From Pseudovirgaria hyperparasitica (lineage: Eukaryota; Ascomycota; Dothideomycetes; Acrospermales; Acrospermaceae), in assembly GCF_010093815.1 (NCBI RefSeq), contig NW_022985553.1, positions 375,511 to 439,510 on the forward strand: a stretch of DNA of 64,000 nt. Reading direction: 5' to 3'. The notes under the pieces were generated by a model. The model did no database searches. It was given only the letters and a program-made list of their open reading frames with translations, and was not told where the DNA came from. Made by a program: the position numbers and the translations under genes. The first letter of the stretch is position 1, and every line of letters starts with the position of its first letter. Below, in pieces: positions 26,991 through 37,406 of this stretch.

Positions 26991-27228
26991 TATAAAGAGT
27001 AAAGACGTAGGATAGTAGTCTAATAGTTTATAGAGAGATATAGGAATGTATTTATAAAGTAATCTTACTCTTATATAAGGTTAATTCCTAACGAGTAGGA
27101 ATCGGTTTATACGGTCTACTTATATAGTAACCTCGCTTAACTTAGCTGACTCAACCCAGCTCTGGCCACTACGTGGCTGCATGGATTAGAATAGTCCATA
27201 TAGGTCTATTATAGTTCCCGTCCTAACA
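26991..27228 (-). repeat. 5' LTR of family B
   Basis: This is the right copy of the 238-bp LTR, the 5' LTR of the minus-strand element. The target duplication TGCCG follows it directly, after which the family A integrase sequence resumes. Confidence 0.92.
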
Positions 27229-28699
27229 TGCCGGAAGGCGGCTTATAAATTAATATTTTAAGGGAATAGCACGATTACGCGTTAGTAGAGCACTTTAGCG
27301 TTATAAGGACGGTCGATTTAATCCGAAGGACGTATGACTAGCTGGGTCTTTATAAATATATAAAAGACTATATAAAAACGTATAACGTTTACCAGCATAC
27401 GAAAGTATATAGATACTTACTATATAGCGAATTAAGGCTATTACCTATGCTAAAGAAGGTATAGAAGGAATTATTAATAGATTTTATTATAGATCTACCC
27501 CTAAGTAAGTGTTCTAGGTATATTTATAATAGTTTACTTATAGTTCTAGATAGATTTATAAAGATATTATACTATATCCCTATAAGGAAGATAATCTAAG
27601 TACCGGATCTTATAGATATACTACTCCGTAACGTAGTCCGGCTCTATAGTATACTAAATAGTATAGTTTTAGATAGAGGTCCGTAGATAACGTCTAAATT
27701 TTAGAAGGATTTCTACTATACGCTAGGAATTAAGCGGAAACTTAGTACTACGTTCTATCTATAAATAGATAGATAGACGGAGCGGTAGAATTAGATAGTC
27801 GAGGCGTATTTACGCGTATATTATAACTATAAGTAGGATAACTAGATAAGGTTAGTCTATATCGCGGAATTCGTGTATAATAACAGCCGATATACGTTAA
27901 CCCACGTAAGTCTATTTAAAGTAAACTTCGGTCGGAACTATAATATATAGTTCTTAGAGACTTAGTTTAAAGTAGAACGACCTAACGTTAAAGTAATAGA
28001 AATTACTATAGAACTATTCTAAACGTAAAGAAGCGTTATAAAGTTACTATAAGATACTATGAATTATAGTAAATCGTACTATAATAAGGGTAGAAAACCT
28101 ATAATCTTTAATGTTAGGGATAAAGTTTTACTAAATAGTAAGAATATTCATAGTATTAGGCTAAAGAAGAAGCTTAACTATATAATAATAGATCTATATA
28201 AGATTACTCGTGTAATTAATAACTAGGCGTACGAGTTATAACTCCCTTCTACGTTAAAGATATATAATATATTCTATATTACGCTTCTCGAGCCATTTTA
28301 TGTCTTATTATTACCGGATCATTCCGAATAGATACGATATAAAGTAGTTATATAAGAAGGTATAGATATCTACGAAGTTAAGTAGATACTTAGCTAGTAA
28401 CGCGCCGAAGATAGCACGTGGCTATATAAAATTCATTAGAAAGGATATAATTCTAATAAAGATACTTAGGAACCTATAATAAATATTAGTAAAGTAGCGA
28501 TATTAGTATATAAGTAGTAATTAGTAAAGGAAGCCGCGGAATCGTAGAGAATTATACTAAAGTATAGCGATTCGATATTTTTTAGTATAGTTTAGCGCTA
28601 AGGACGGCCGCCTAAAAGAAAGAAGGTAAAAGAGATATAGATCTTTAAAACATTCTAAGGAATTAAGGAACTTCCTTAGAAAGTTCAAACTTAGAACTT

Positions 28700-30120
28700 T
28701 AAAAATTTAACTAAAAAAGAGACTTAGAAAAATAATTTACTAAGAGAAATAGACATTGAAAGTCGGTGCCGATCGGTATAGATCGGTATAGATTACTAAA
28801 GAGATTAAAGAAGTTATTATTAAAGAAAGATAAAATTAAGAAAGCTAAAAGAAAATATAAAGATCTATATAGATCTATATAAACTTATACTAATCTATCT
28901 AGAAGAAGTAAGATCGCTTTAAAATTAAAACCGAAAAACCAAAAACGCTAGATAAAAGAGATATATTAGTACTAATTAGTATAGATCTAAACCGATTAAG
29001 TCGGAGTAGGAGTAGAAGTACTAATTACCGCGATGGTTATATCTAATTCCTTCCGCTAGTTCTTATTTAGTATAGTATAGAGCTTTATAATATAAGTCTC
29101 TAGCCTTTCGTTCCGACGCTATAAATTCTATATAGCGCGCCTTATAGCTATAAACTCCTCTATAGAAACCTATAGAGTAGCGGGACCTAGAACGGAGAGG
29201 GACGGACCGGTGTAGGCACGCTAAGAATTATATAAATTAGTGAAAAGATTTAACGATCGGTATAGAACTATATACCTTTAGTATAGAAACTTCTAGATTA
29301 GAGCTATCTTCCCTAAATTTATAGCTCTTTAGCACGCGCGAGGAAGGAACCTTAGCCTTTTTACTAGAACCTTTTCTAGGAATTCTAATATCGCTGGTAT
29401 ATAGAAAGAAGTCCGAAGTAGTAGAGATTTTAGTACTATTATAGAGATTAATATATATTAGTAAGAATCTATAATAATTTAAGAAAAATAATATTACCTA
29501 GTAATCGCGGTAATAATAGCTATAGTAGATTCCGATAAATCCTTATAGATCTTATTAGAATCGTACTCCTAGGCGTAACCCTTACCTTAGATATATAGCT
29601 TATAGAAAGCCTTCTCTAAGGCGTTATAATTAGTAGTACCACGCTCCTTATTAGTAGGGGTTACTAGAGGCCTAGTAGTAATCTATACTAATATAAGTAA
29701 ATCTATATAAAGTTCTTCGAACTTACTTAAATACCTATAAGTAATAACGCTTCTTAGTTATATAAGTACTATATATTATAGATTTAGTACTACCGTGAGT
29801 AATATACGACGGAAAGTAATAACTATAATAATATATAGCTAGATTATTAGAGCCCGGCCTAGGTCGGGGTAGATTAATAGCTTTCGATATATTAGTAACG
29901 TATATAAGATAGGGATTATTCGAAGGCGCCTATTTCCGCGCCGATTACTTTAGAGCGTTAAGATTTCGGGAAACTATATTAAGATTATTATTAATTTATA
30001 TAGATTATTATAAATTATATTATTACTAGCTAAGAATAGTACGAAAATTAGTAAAATGCGTAAATCGTACTAAATTATAGTAAATCTATATAAATCTATG
30101 TCTATAAGGATTAGATGATA
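28700..30120 (-). other. Coding-like antisense region in family A, 3' part
   Basis: Between the chromodomain and the 3' LTR of family A copy 2, the minus strand has protein-like stretches, for example around 29.06-29.2 kb and 29.5-29.66 kb, while the plus strand does not continue pol. The position and orientation match the antisense segments in families B and C. No domain is recognised. It is part of the decayed element. Confidence 0.3.
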
Positions 30121-30461
30121 TACCTAATAATCTAAAAAACTCTATAAAGAGTTAAGAAGTTTTTTAAAGAAAGGAATATTTCTAAGAAAAGATTTTAATA
30201 TAGGTAGTACCCGGGCTTATCTAATTATATTACATAATACGCTAGGCCTAATTAGGTAATCTTACCTATATAAGAAGTTAAGATAGATAAAATTTAGTTT
30301 ATTAGGAAAACGCTTATATAAATCTTAGATTAGTGAATATTAGTAAGTATCTAAGACGAAGCGTAGAGAATAACTAAGGTCTTATAAGACTTAGAATAGG
30401 GATATAGAGATAGATAACGATCTAGGTCGCTAAGGGTAGCTTCCTAGAGGGAAGGGATAAT

Positions 30462-30689
30462 TATTAGGACTTAGTCTTAGATAGAACCCGACCTATATAT
30501 ACCTTAGCTAATAGGGTTAGAAGGTAACGTAAAGGGCGGTAAATAGTTACGTACTAGATAGATCGGCGTCCCTTTATATATATACTCTCGGATTCCTACC
30601 GAAAGGGTTCGGTAGTAATTCGTTCTATAATAGAATACACCCCATTATTCTATCTAACTACACTACTATCCAATAACCCTATTCTTATA
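30462..30689 (+). repeat. 3' LTR of family A copy 2
   Basis: This 228-bp repeat matches 15,259-15,486. It is preceded by a purine-rich tract and followed by the target duplication AATAT. Confidence 0.92.
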
Positions 30690-30694
30690 AATAT

Positions 30695-31975
30695 AATTAC
30701 TACTTTACTCGCCTACTAGCTAGTTACTATTTATACTCTATTAATACTTACTATAAACCTACTTATATCTCTTAGAGCCTTCTAAGTACCCTTTACCTTT
30801 AGAAAAGCCGGAATACTCTATAGAATGGACTACTTTAGGGATAAGCCGCACCCTTATCTAGGAAGGTTTATTATAAGTAGGGCTTAATTAATTCTAGAAG
30901 ACTTAGTTTCTTATAGTAAGGATCTCTCGTTTAAGGGCTTACTAGTATTATAGTAGATTAAAGATCGCCTCTTTGGCGCTTTATAACCCTATATTTAGAC
31001 CCGGGTCTTAGCCCGGCTCGCCCCTAGTATTACTCTATATATTATCTCTAAAGTCTATAGTAAAGTACTTAGAGAGCGAAATAGAATTAAACTTAATATT
31101 ATAGAAATATAACGTATATATAGATATAAGAGTATTTATAGAATATAGTAAGTTTAATAAGGGAGGAAGCCGGAGTCTACTTAGCTTTCTTAAGATATAG
31201 AATAGAGTACGCTATTAAAAAGAGGCTTACTAAGCTTCGTTAAGTAAGGAGAGAGTAGTAGTATAGATATAGTATACTAGCGTTAGGTATACCTAGGGTC
31301 TACCCTTAATACTATCTATCTCTTTAAGATTCTTTAGTCTTTAAAAGAACTTAATAACTATTCTTAAGAGATAAATAGAAGTATATAGGATCTTTTAATA
31401 TCTTCTAGAGTCTTAAATCTAGAGCTATTTAGAAAAATATAAGATTCTAAGAATTAGAGGTACCGGTAAAAAAACGTATGTATTACGTATGTAATACGTA
31501 CTAAGAGTTACGCTAAAAAAGTTACGGATAGATCTATCGTTTTCCTAGAACCTAATAAGCTAGAACTTATATACGCGTGTTCTTACCCCTATCTATCTAC
31601 CTAGAGCTCTTTCTACTTTTATATCTATTCTAAGAAGATAAGAGCTTTAAAAAGTAGCTATACTTAGTAATTAGATATATATCTATCCTTCTATAAGTTT
31701 ATTTTATTCTAATAAAGTCTCTTTAGAGAGATAGAGAGATATCTTAAAAGGTTCTTAGAAGAGGGCCCGTGTGAAAACCGCGTTAGGTTCTAGGAAAACT
31801 ACCTTCTTCCTCTTCTCTAAGAAACTAAACCCTCTTATAATAGACTTAATTAGAGAGTTTAGAGCTTAAAAATTATATAGGAATAATTACCTTACTCTAC
31901 TCTATAAGTCTATATAAATATTATTAAATATAGGCCTTTATATATAGGTAGAGAGGTGAAATAACTATTAAAGAT
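30695..31975. other. RIP-affected sequence of unknown identity
   Basis: Before the family A insertion this stretch was joined to the sequence left of 15,259. It shares the TpA-rich, CpA-poor composition of the repeat block. Its plus strand looks protein-like in places, mainly about 31.3-31.93 kb. No transposase, reverse transcriptase or other known domain was recognised. It ends where composition turns normal near 31,975. Confidence 0.5.
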
Positions 31976-32013
31976 TGGGTGTAAGAACACTAGTAAATGC
32001 CAAGCTCGTCAGG

Positions 32014-32160
32014 TTCTAGGAAATCGACGGATGAGTCGTATCCCGAATAGGCAACGGCTGCGATTGCTTTGGCTCGCGCTCGCCTCCAATTCGCCCCTAA
32101 CGCCGGAGATGAGTCAGAATGCTTCGACTCTCTGGTGGATCTGGCAACTGTGGGTAATCG
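32014..32160 (+). pseudogene. Possible gene 5' fragment at the repeat boundary
   Basis: From an ATG at 32,014 the plus strand reads a Ser-rich start (M-P-S-S-S-G-S-R-K-S) and then an Ala/Arg-rich stretch with an acidic D-E-S-E-C-F-D segment. One in-frame TAG interrupts it at about codon 18. After about 32,150 the frame is lost. It could be the start of a host gene damaged by RIP leaking from the adjacent block, or a fragment left by a rearrangement. No family was recognised. Confidence 0.25.
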
Positions 32161-32780
32161 TTAGGTAACGGCTTAGGTTTCATGGTGATATTAAAATCAC
32201 ACTGTGACGTTAGGTCTACTGTCAGTTCTCTGGAAAGAACTAAGCCATTTTGACTACTTCACACATAACAAGCGGCGGATACGCCGATATTAAGAGGCAC
32301 GAGCATCGTATTATATGATAGCTATCTGATACTTAGTGGCTTCAAAGCCGAGAACCTCCATGCTTTCCAGCTTCGCAAAGAGGTCATACTTCAAGCGCCG
32401 CAGAGATAGGTAGGCGCCTATAGAATAAGATGCCGGAGTTCCACCTAGTTTCCCCTTTCCAGTCTGCGAAGAATGCAACATCTGCCCTGTGGCTACTGCA
32501 AAATGGCGAATGAGAGATATATCCAGCTTTGAAACCTACTGGGACCTCGGTGGACACGTCTATATCAGAAGTTCTGTGTGGAGCACGCGCTCAAGTCGAG
32601 TGGAAGGATCGTCCGTCGAATTTGCGAGGCGGGATCCACAGCCATGATATGGATATTATAACAAAAGACCTTTCCAGTAAGTTTATTCTGTTGAGATGCG
32701 GTACTTGTATGCTAAGATGTCTTACACTGACATCCTTCGACTGTTTCTAGTCCAAGGACTTCGAGTGAAGCATCCCATCA

Positions 32781-33681
32781 TCAAAGACAACGTAAGTGAA
32801 ACTTCGCACTCCAAGCTCCATATGATATCTCCAATACTATTTTTATCAACAGAAACCATATCCATAAGACTAGTGGTTTCGAATACCATGATCTGAACCA
32901 GGCAATAGCACCGCATTCTTTTTCTTTATCTTGCCGCCACAGTAAGACTACGTTGTGTGCGACACTCCAGCTGGCAATAGCACGTCTCTTAGCCTTCAAT
33001 CCATCTGACAGCTCTTTGAGAATCTTTAACTCATAGGCATTCGAGAGTTAGGACTCGGAGAAATAGAATGTTATTGTGAGAATGATATCGATGTCTTCAT
33101 CTCCGGCTACGTCATCTTTCTAAATATCGATATGGAGATCTGTGCGGTGCCGAGTGGAGTATTATTGAGTACCGAATGGATGATCATTACGACTTTCGCC
33201 GAAGATCTTGTCATGGGGAAGGTAGAGAGCTGTTGGACGGCGTGGAGAGGTTTGGAAGTCGTCGTTCTAAAAGAGCATGTCAGTGAGTTTTCCTCGAGTT
33301 GAAAGGGAGGCTCCGAAATGAGCTCTAGCTATCTCCCATACATGAAGCATAGAGCTTATAGATCTTGAGCAGGATATAAATGGAATAGCTTATAGTTAAT
33401 ACGCTCCTTTGTAATTTTCGTGGTCGTGTCCTTTGTTCCCGATGTTGAAGATTTTTAAGTCAGGAAGTGAGCCCCGCGATATGGTCAGTATCTACGTCGA
33501 AGAGATCGTGATAAATCTTATGGATAGTTTTCGCCTTGTGTCCTGTGCTATCTTCGCTTTTGACGTCTTTGACAGCATTGAACCAATCACTGTGTAAGCA
33601 ACAATGATTCTCTTTGACCCTGCCACTCAATAGCTGTCTGTTTGTCCACCACTGAAATAAACATAGAAGTAATAGGACCAT
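32781..33681 (-). other. Unresolved minus-strand coding-like fragments
   Basis: Two short open stretches look protein-like on the minus strand. The one at 33,460-33,681 contains a mixed H-x-D-W-F-N-A-V and K-I-Y-H-D-L-F-D segment. The one at 32,781-33,060 contains a basic L-K-A-K-R-R-A-I-A-S-W segment followed by hydrophobic residues. They do not join through obvious splice sites. They may be the decayed end of a larger fungal gene. No function is proposed. The rest of 31,975-34,150 shows nothing further. Confidence 0.25.
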
Positions 33682-34203
33682 TAAGTGTACTACAATATTT
33701 TCGACCGTACTGACGTGTTATGATTTTGACGCGGTCCTTGGTTGCCGTTAGGCTACGAGACGAGTCTGTGACTTGAGCTATGAAGCCGCAATTAAAGTGC
33801 TGTAGTATGTATAAGAGGAGTCGAAATCCTGGCCCTAGAAGACTAATTCCATGTATATAGCGAATTGAAGAGACAGATCCTCACGAAGACGCTGCAATCA
33901 TGATTAATGCAGAGGGTGGTGCACAGGTGTCAGCTGTTCTATAGCGTGGCGAGGAAGAAGGAAAACTTACTATGTCGCCTATCATTGTTTACCTCCACCA
34001 GTTCAGATCAAGCTCTTTTACGCGCGACCCAGAACTGATTCACATCTTTCCCCCGCAGACCGTGGAATATCTTCTCCGCCTCCACATCGCCCTCCTATCC
34101 ACACTCTTTGCATTACCAAGCGTGTCAGACCACAATTGCACCTTCACTTATGGGAGATCCCCTCCCACGGTCGCAGAGCTCCAAGCAGAGACTGAAAGTC
34201 ATC

Positions 34204-35133
34204 ATGGCTCCCAATGGATCACCACCAAACGGTGGAAAAGTCAAGCTCAATCAGATCGTGCCAGGAGTCTGGCTCGGCAACTTGTACTGTGCCACCGACG
34301 AATCTGTGCTATACACCAGTGGCATCACAGCCGTATTATCCGTCGTCGATGACGGGGATGTTCTGTACGCACCGCGCTTTGCGGCCAATCTCCCAAGCTT
34401 CATTCATGGCGAGCGACACCGATCCATCAGGGCGAGTGACAGCAGAAGCGTGAATCTCCTGAAGCATTTTGACGAAATATACGACTGGATCGATCGTATG
34501 AACGCGGAACCGGCGCGCAAAACGCTCGCGGATCTGGATAGACAAAACCACATCAGAAAGACAATGGGTGATGGTCTGTTGAGGAAGTACTACGATAGGG
34601 ACGGGAGAATCAATCATAAGCGCACGATGAGATGGGTCGAGATACGCATGAGACTGGATCAATACGATATCCAACAGTCTGCCAAGGAGACCAGCGATTG
34701 GCAAGTAGCATTCCTTACGGGCAAACGGCAAACGCCACCACTCGTACCAATAGCCGATATTCGAGATGACTCACAAACATACGTGAAGTCGGAGCGCAAC
34801 AATGTTCTGGTTCATTGTAGAATGGGACTCTCGAGATCGGCTACAATAGTTGTGGCGTATGTGATGAAGAAGTTTCGGACGTCATTCAGTGCGGTGCTTG
34901 ATTACTGCAAGCAGCAAACCAGTATCAACCCCAATTCAGGCTTCAGGCGGCAATTACAAGCCTACGAAGAGATGGGATACAGCATCTGGGAAGACGATCA
35001 GCGCACGAGACATAAAAAAGAGTATAAGGAATACCTAGCTCAGGATTTGAGGCTAAAAACTCGTGTGGATGCGAGTGGGCGGATCCATCCGACAACAGGC
35101 TCACTATCGGTGCGCTCTAGCTCAACTAAATAA
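34204..35133 (+). CDS. Dual-specificity (tyrosine) protein phosphatase
   Basis: This is a single-exon gene of 309 codons. The phosphatase signature H-C-R-M-G-L-S-R (HCX5R, catalytic Cys about residue 205) is followed by S-A-T-I-V-V-A-Y and then by the helical F-x-x-Q-L-x-x-Y-E end of a DUSP fold. The N-terminal part, I-V-P-G-V-W-L-G-N, is the usual start of the fold. Between these lies an unusually long, charged insert (residues about 55-195), longer than in compact DUSPs, so the substrate cannot be guessed. In the family the enzyme removes phosphate from Tyr and Ser/Thr. The start at 34,204 has A at -3 and G at +4; an in-frame ATG at 34,150 would add 18 residues. The gene sits alone between the repeat block and the housekeeping cluster. 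Confidence 0.85.
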   Translation: MAPNGSPPNGGKVKLNQIVPGVWLGNLYCATDESVLYTSGITAVLSVVDDGDVLYAPRFAANLPSFIHGERHRSIRASDSRSVNLLKHFDEIYDWIDRMNAEPARKTLADLDRQNHIRKTMGDGLLRKYYDRDGRINHKRTMRWVEIRMRLDQYDIQQSAKETSDWQVAFLTGKRQTPPLVPIADIRDDSQTYVKSERNNVLVHCRMGLSRSATIVVAYVMKKFRTSFSAVLDYCKQQTSINPNSGFRRQLQAYEEMGYSIWEDDQRTRHKKEYKEYLAQDLRLKTRVDASGRIHPTTGSLSVRSSSTK

Positions 35134-37406
35134 ATAATATTTGGTTTGTGTTTCATAGACGCCATCGAATAGGCTATTCTCAAAGCGAATACGGTATCAG
35201 GTCCCGATAGCGACCGTTGCGATCTTCCAGATTAGCTGTTTTTGCAGAGATGAGTTATGATGAGGCAAATGAGCTTGTTGCAATTAATGCAAGAATGGAA
35301 AAGCATTACAACCAGGTCGAAGAGTGACGTTGGCTACGATGATTCGAGCATTCAGTCGTCCATTTTCTTGATGATTCGAGCTATAGATACTGGGACTGGT
35401 AGTCGAGACTGGCATTGCAACATTCTTGAACTAATCACGCGAAGCATTTGACTACCCACTTGAACCAAAATGCTCGTTCTGGCGATACCGTCCGTATTCG
35501 AAGCGAATGCTGGACTTACATACCTCAAATTCATGTTTTATACAAAATGACGCCCACTTTTATATCCTCGAGAATATGTGACCGTGATGAAGAAATGCGA
35601 GACCGTAATATCAGCAAGATGTATAACCAAGGCTTCCAGAGATATGCGGACGGAGAACGTACTGACACACAACTAGCCAGGTACTATGAGGCTATTTCTT
35701 CAATCATGTACCTGCCGATGCGGGTGTCAAGTGTTCGCTTTCCCTGTGCTTGAATCGCCGTGTGCTCTGGAGTGAGATAAGTGAAGGAACGAAATGGGAA
35801 TTGGAACAAAGTGGTATTATGCAATTGACGGGTTGTATGGAATGCATGGTGACCTAGATCAGGAAGGGCTCAACCAGACCACCTTATGAACGCGGATAGA
35901 TCTTGGTGGCTTTTTGTGCGAACGCTATCGAGGACAATCATAAGCAAAATTAGACATGCGTGAGTCTCGCGGGCAAACATTCGCTTTGTTGCCACAGGAG
36001 AGGGCCACCCACGCAACAGATACATCGGGTTCGCTAGATATATCCTCGATTCCTTTTCGATGTTGGCTCTCGTGGTCTACTTGGCGAACTGAACCGGTCT
36101 CTCTCATTCTCCCTCATCTTATGTATATTGGTCGGTCGTGTTGCAGTTACCGCAATTCTGCTGCTGTTGCATCTGTCATCTCTCAGTAAAGCTTAGCTGC
36201 GTCTTATTTGCGTTGTTTTTTGGTCTCTACTACCGATACTGGTATTCCTGTAACGAGACTTGTCACTCTTGTTGATATCCAAATGGTGACCCGTCGTGTG
36301 GCATCCGGACGCAACCTTTTCCCAATTCCAGCAATATCCATTTAAGCTGAGAGCTCGCCAAGCTTGTGCTTCGCATGGTCTGTAGGGAACTTGTCCGCGA
36401 CGTTACAGTATAGCCCACCCGTGTTACCATACACGTCTGCCTTATATCTTTATGGCGAGATGTCCAGTGTTAGTTGTCTAGTTCAACCTTCAACTGACAT
36501 GCTACGAGTACCTCAGAACGAACATCTCTCACAATGCAACCAGTGGTAACAACTCATGACGAGTCGGTGTTTTTTCTGTGCAAGCTCATCTGAGCCACGG
36601 GACAAGATTTCTTCCCGCGATCCTTTGGAAAATGAGACCGGTGGAAAACCTATAGCTATAGGTCCCCGAAGATCAGAGGTGATGCCGACGCTAATAATAA
36701 TAACGCTGCTGCTGGCATATTTGAATGCCATCTTCACTGGCTCGCCCTCGGTCTAATGGGCAGCGCAATGGGACGTACCCTAATTCCTCGCTGCGTGCCA
36801 TTTGTCATATTAAATGGTCTGGGATCTTAGGTTGTCCCATATAATCTGGTGTAACAACCTTTGGAAAGGATGGCTTTCCACTTGTGTTAGCAGTAATCTG
36901 TTTCCTCCACCAGATCGAAACTTACTGCTTACAAGAAACACAGTTCGATGATCAAGAAATGCGACCGACCCGTATTCATAAGCTAGGCTTGTCATCATAA
37001 ACCTTGTTCATACCCTTTCCGCGGTATATAGTGATACATCAACCTCGCGCACGTTCCTCGCCTGGCATATTAAGTTAAAGTATGAATGTCCGTGGAAATC
37101 ATTGCGCGTCTGGTCGCCGGTGGAACATCTCCTAGATGCCTAACTCAACACGAACTGGAACTCAATACAATGAAGAGCAACCCTTGCCAGCTGATACAAT
37201 ATCACACAAACAGCAAGTCTTATCCATCGGATCTTGAGACTGGCTGCGGGAGCGTCTGCCAAGTTGATCGTTGCACTTCGTTCTCCCTGATGTCGCGTAA
37301 GATAAATTCATATGTACGCACAACATGGTCCCGATTGTCTGGTCATTGCGTATAGGTGTCAACCCAGTCAGATCTGCTGCATACCAGGTATGATCCCATA
37401 CCTTAT
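35134..37406. other. Gene-poor interval with possible small remnant
   Basis: About 2.3 kb lies between the phosphatase and the glycosylase. A start at 35,249 opens a 25-codon acidic frame (M-S-Y-D-E-A-N-E-L-V-A), and coding-like pieces follow to about 35,75x, including a 101-codon open frame at 35,448. They do not assemble into a convincing gene and may be a decayed copy of a fungal gene. Nothing was seen in 35.8-37.4 kb beyond short random frames. Confidence 0.3.

Larger units (their letters stand above)
19186..27228 (-). mobile_element. Ty3/Gypsy chromovirus, family B, nested in family A
   Basis: This full-span LTR element of 8,043 bp lies on the minus strand. It has 238-bp LTRs at 19,186-19,423 and 26,991-27,228 and the target duplication TGCCG at 19,181-19,185 and 27,229-27,233. 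On the minus strand the LTR starts with TG. A polypurine tract, read on the plus strand as TCCTTCTTCTTTTT, abuts the left (3') LTR at about 19,426-19,439. Parts from right to left: gag with a zinc knuckle (about 25.69-25.74 kb), protease, reverse transcriptase (Y-L-D-x-I-L near 24.44 kb), RNase H, integrase and a chromodomain (about 21.95-22.08 kb). The LTRs differ at about 18 positions, all transitions. It is the youngest insertion in this nest, still RIP-decayed with many breaks. Confidence 0.92.
15259..30689 (+). mobile_element. Ty3/Gypsy chromovirus, family A copy 2 (fossil, full span)
   Basis: This is a complete LTR element on the plus strand, interrupted by family B. LTRs of 228 bp lie at 15,259-15,486 and 30,462-30,689, and the 5-bp target duplication AATAT lies at 15,254-15,258 and 30,690-30,694. 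A purine-rich tract (GAGGGAAGGGATAA) precedes the right LTR. Parts in order: gag (about 15.6-16.9 kb), protease, reverse transcriptase, RNase H, integrase (continuing after the nested insert at 27,234) and a C-terminal chromodomain (about 28.35-28.47 kb). Without the insert it is about 7.4 kb. It is decayed throughout by transition mutations, with very many breaks. The two LTRs differ mostly by C/T and G/A changes, so their divergence measures RIP rather than time. Confidence 0.92.
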
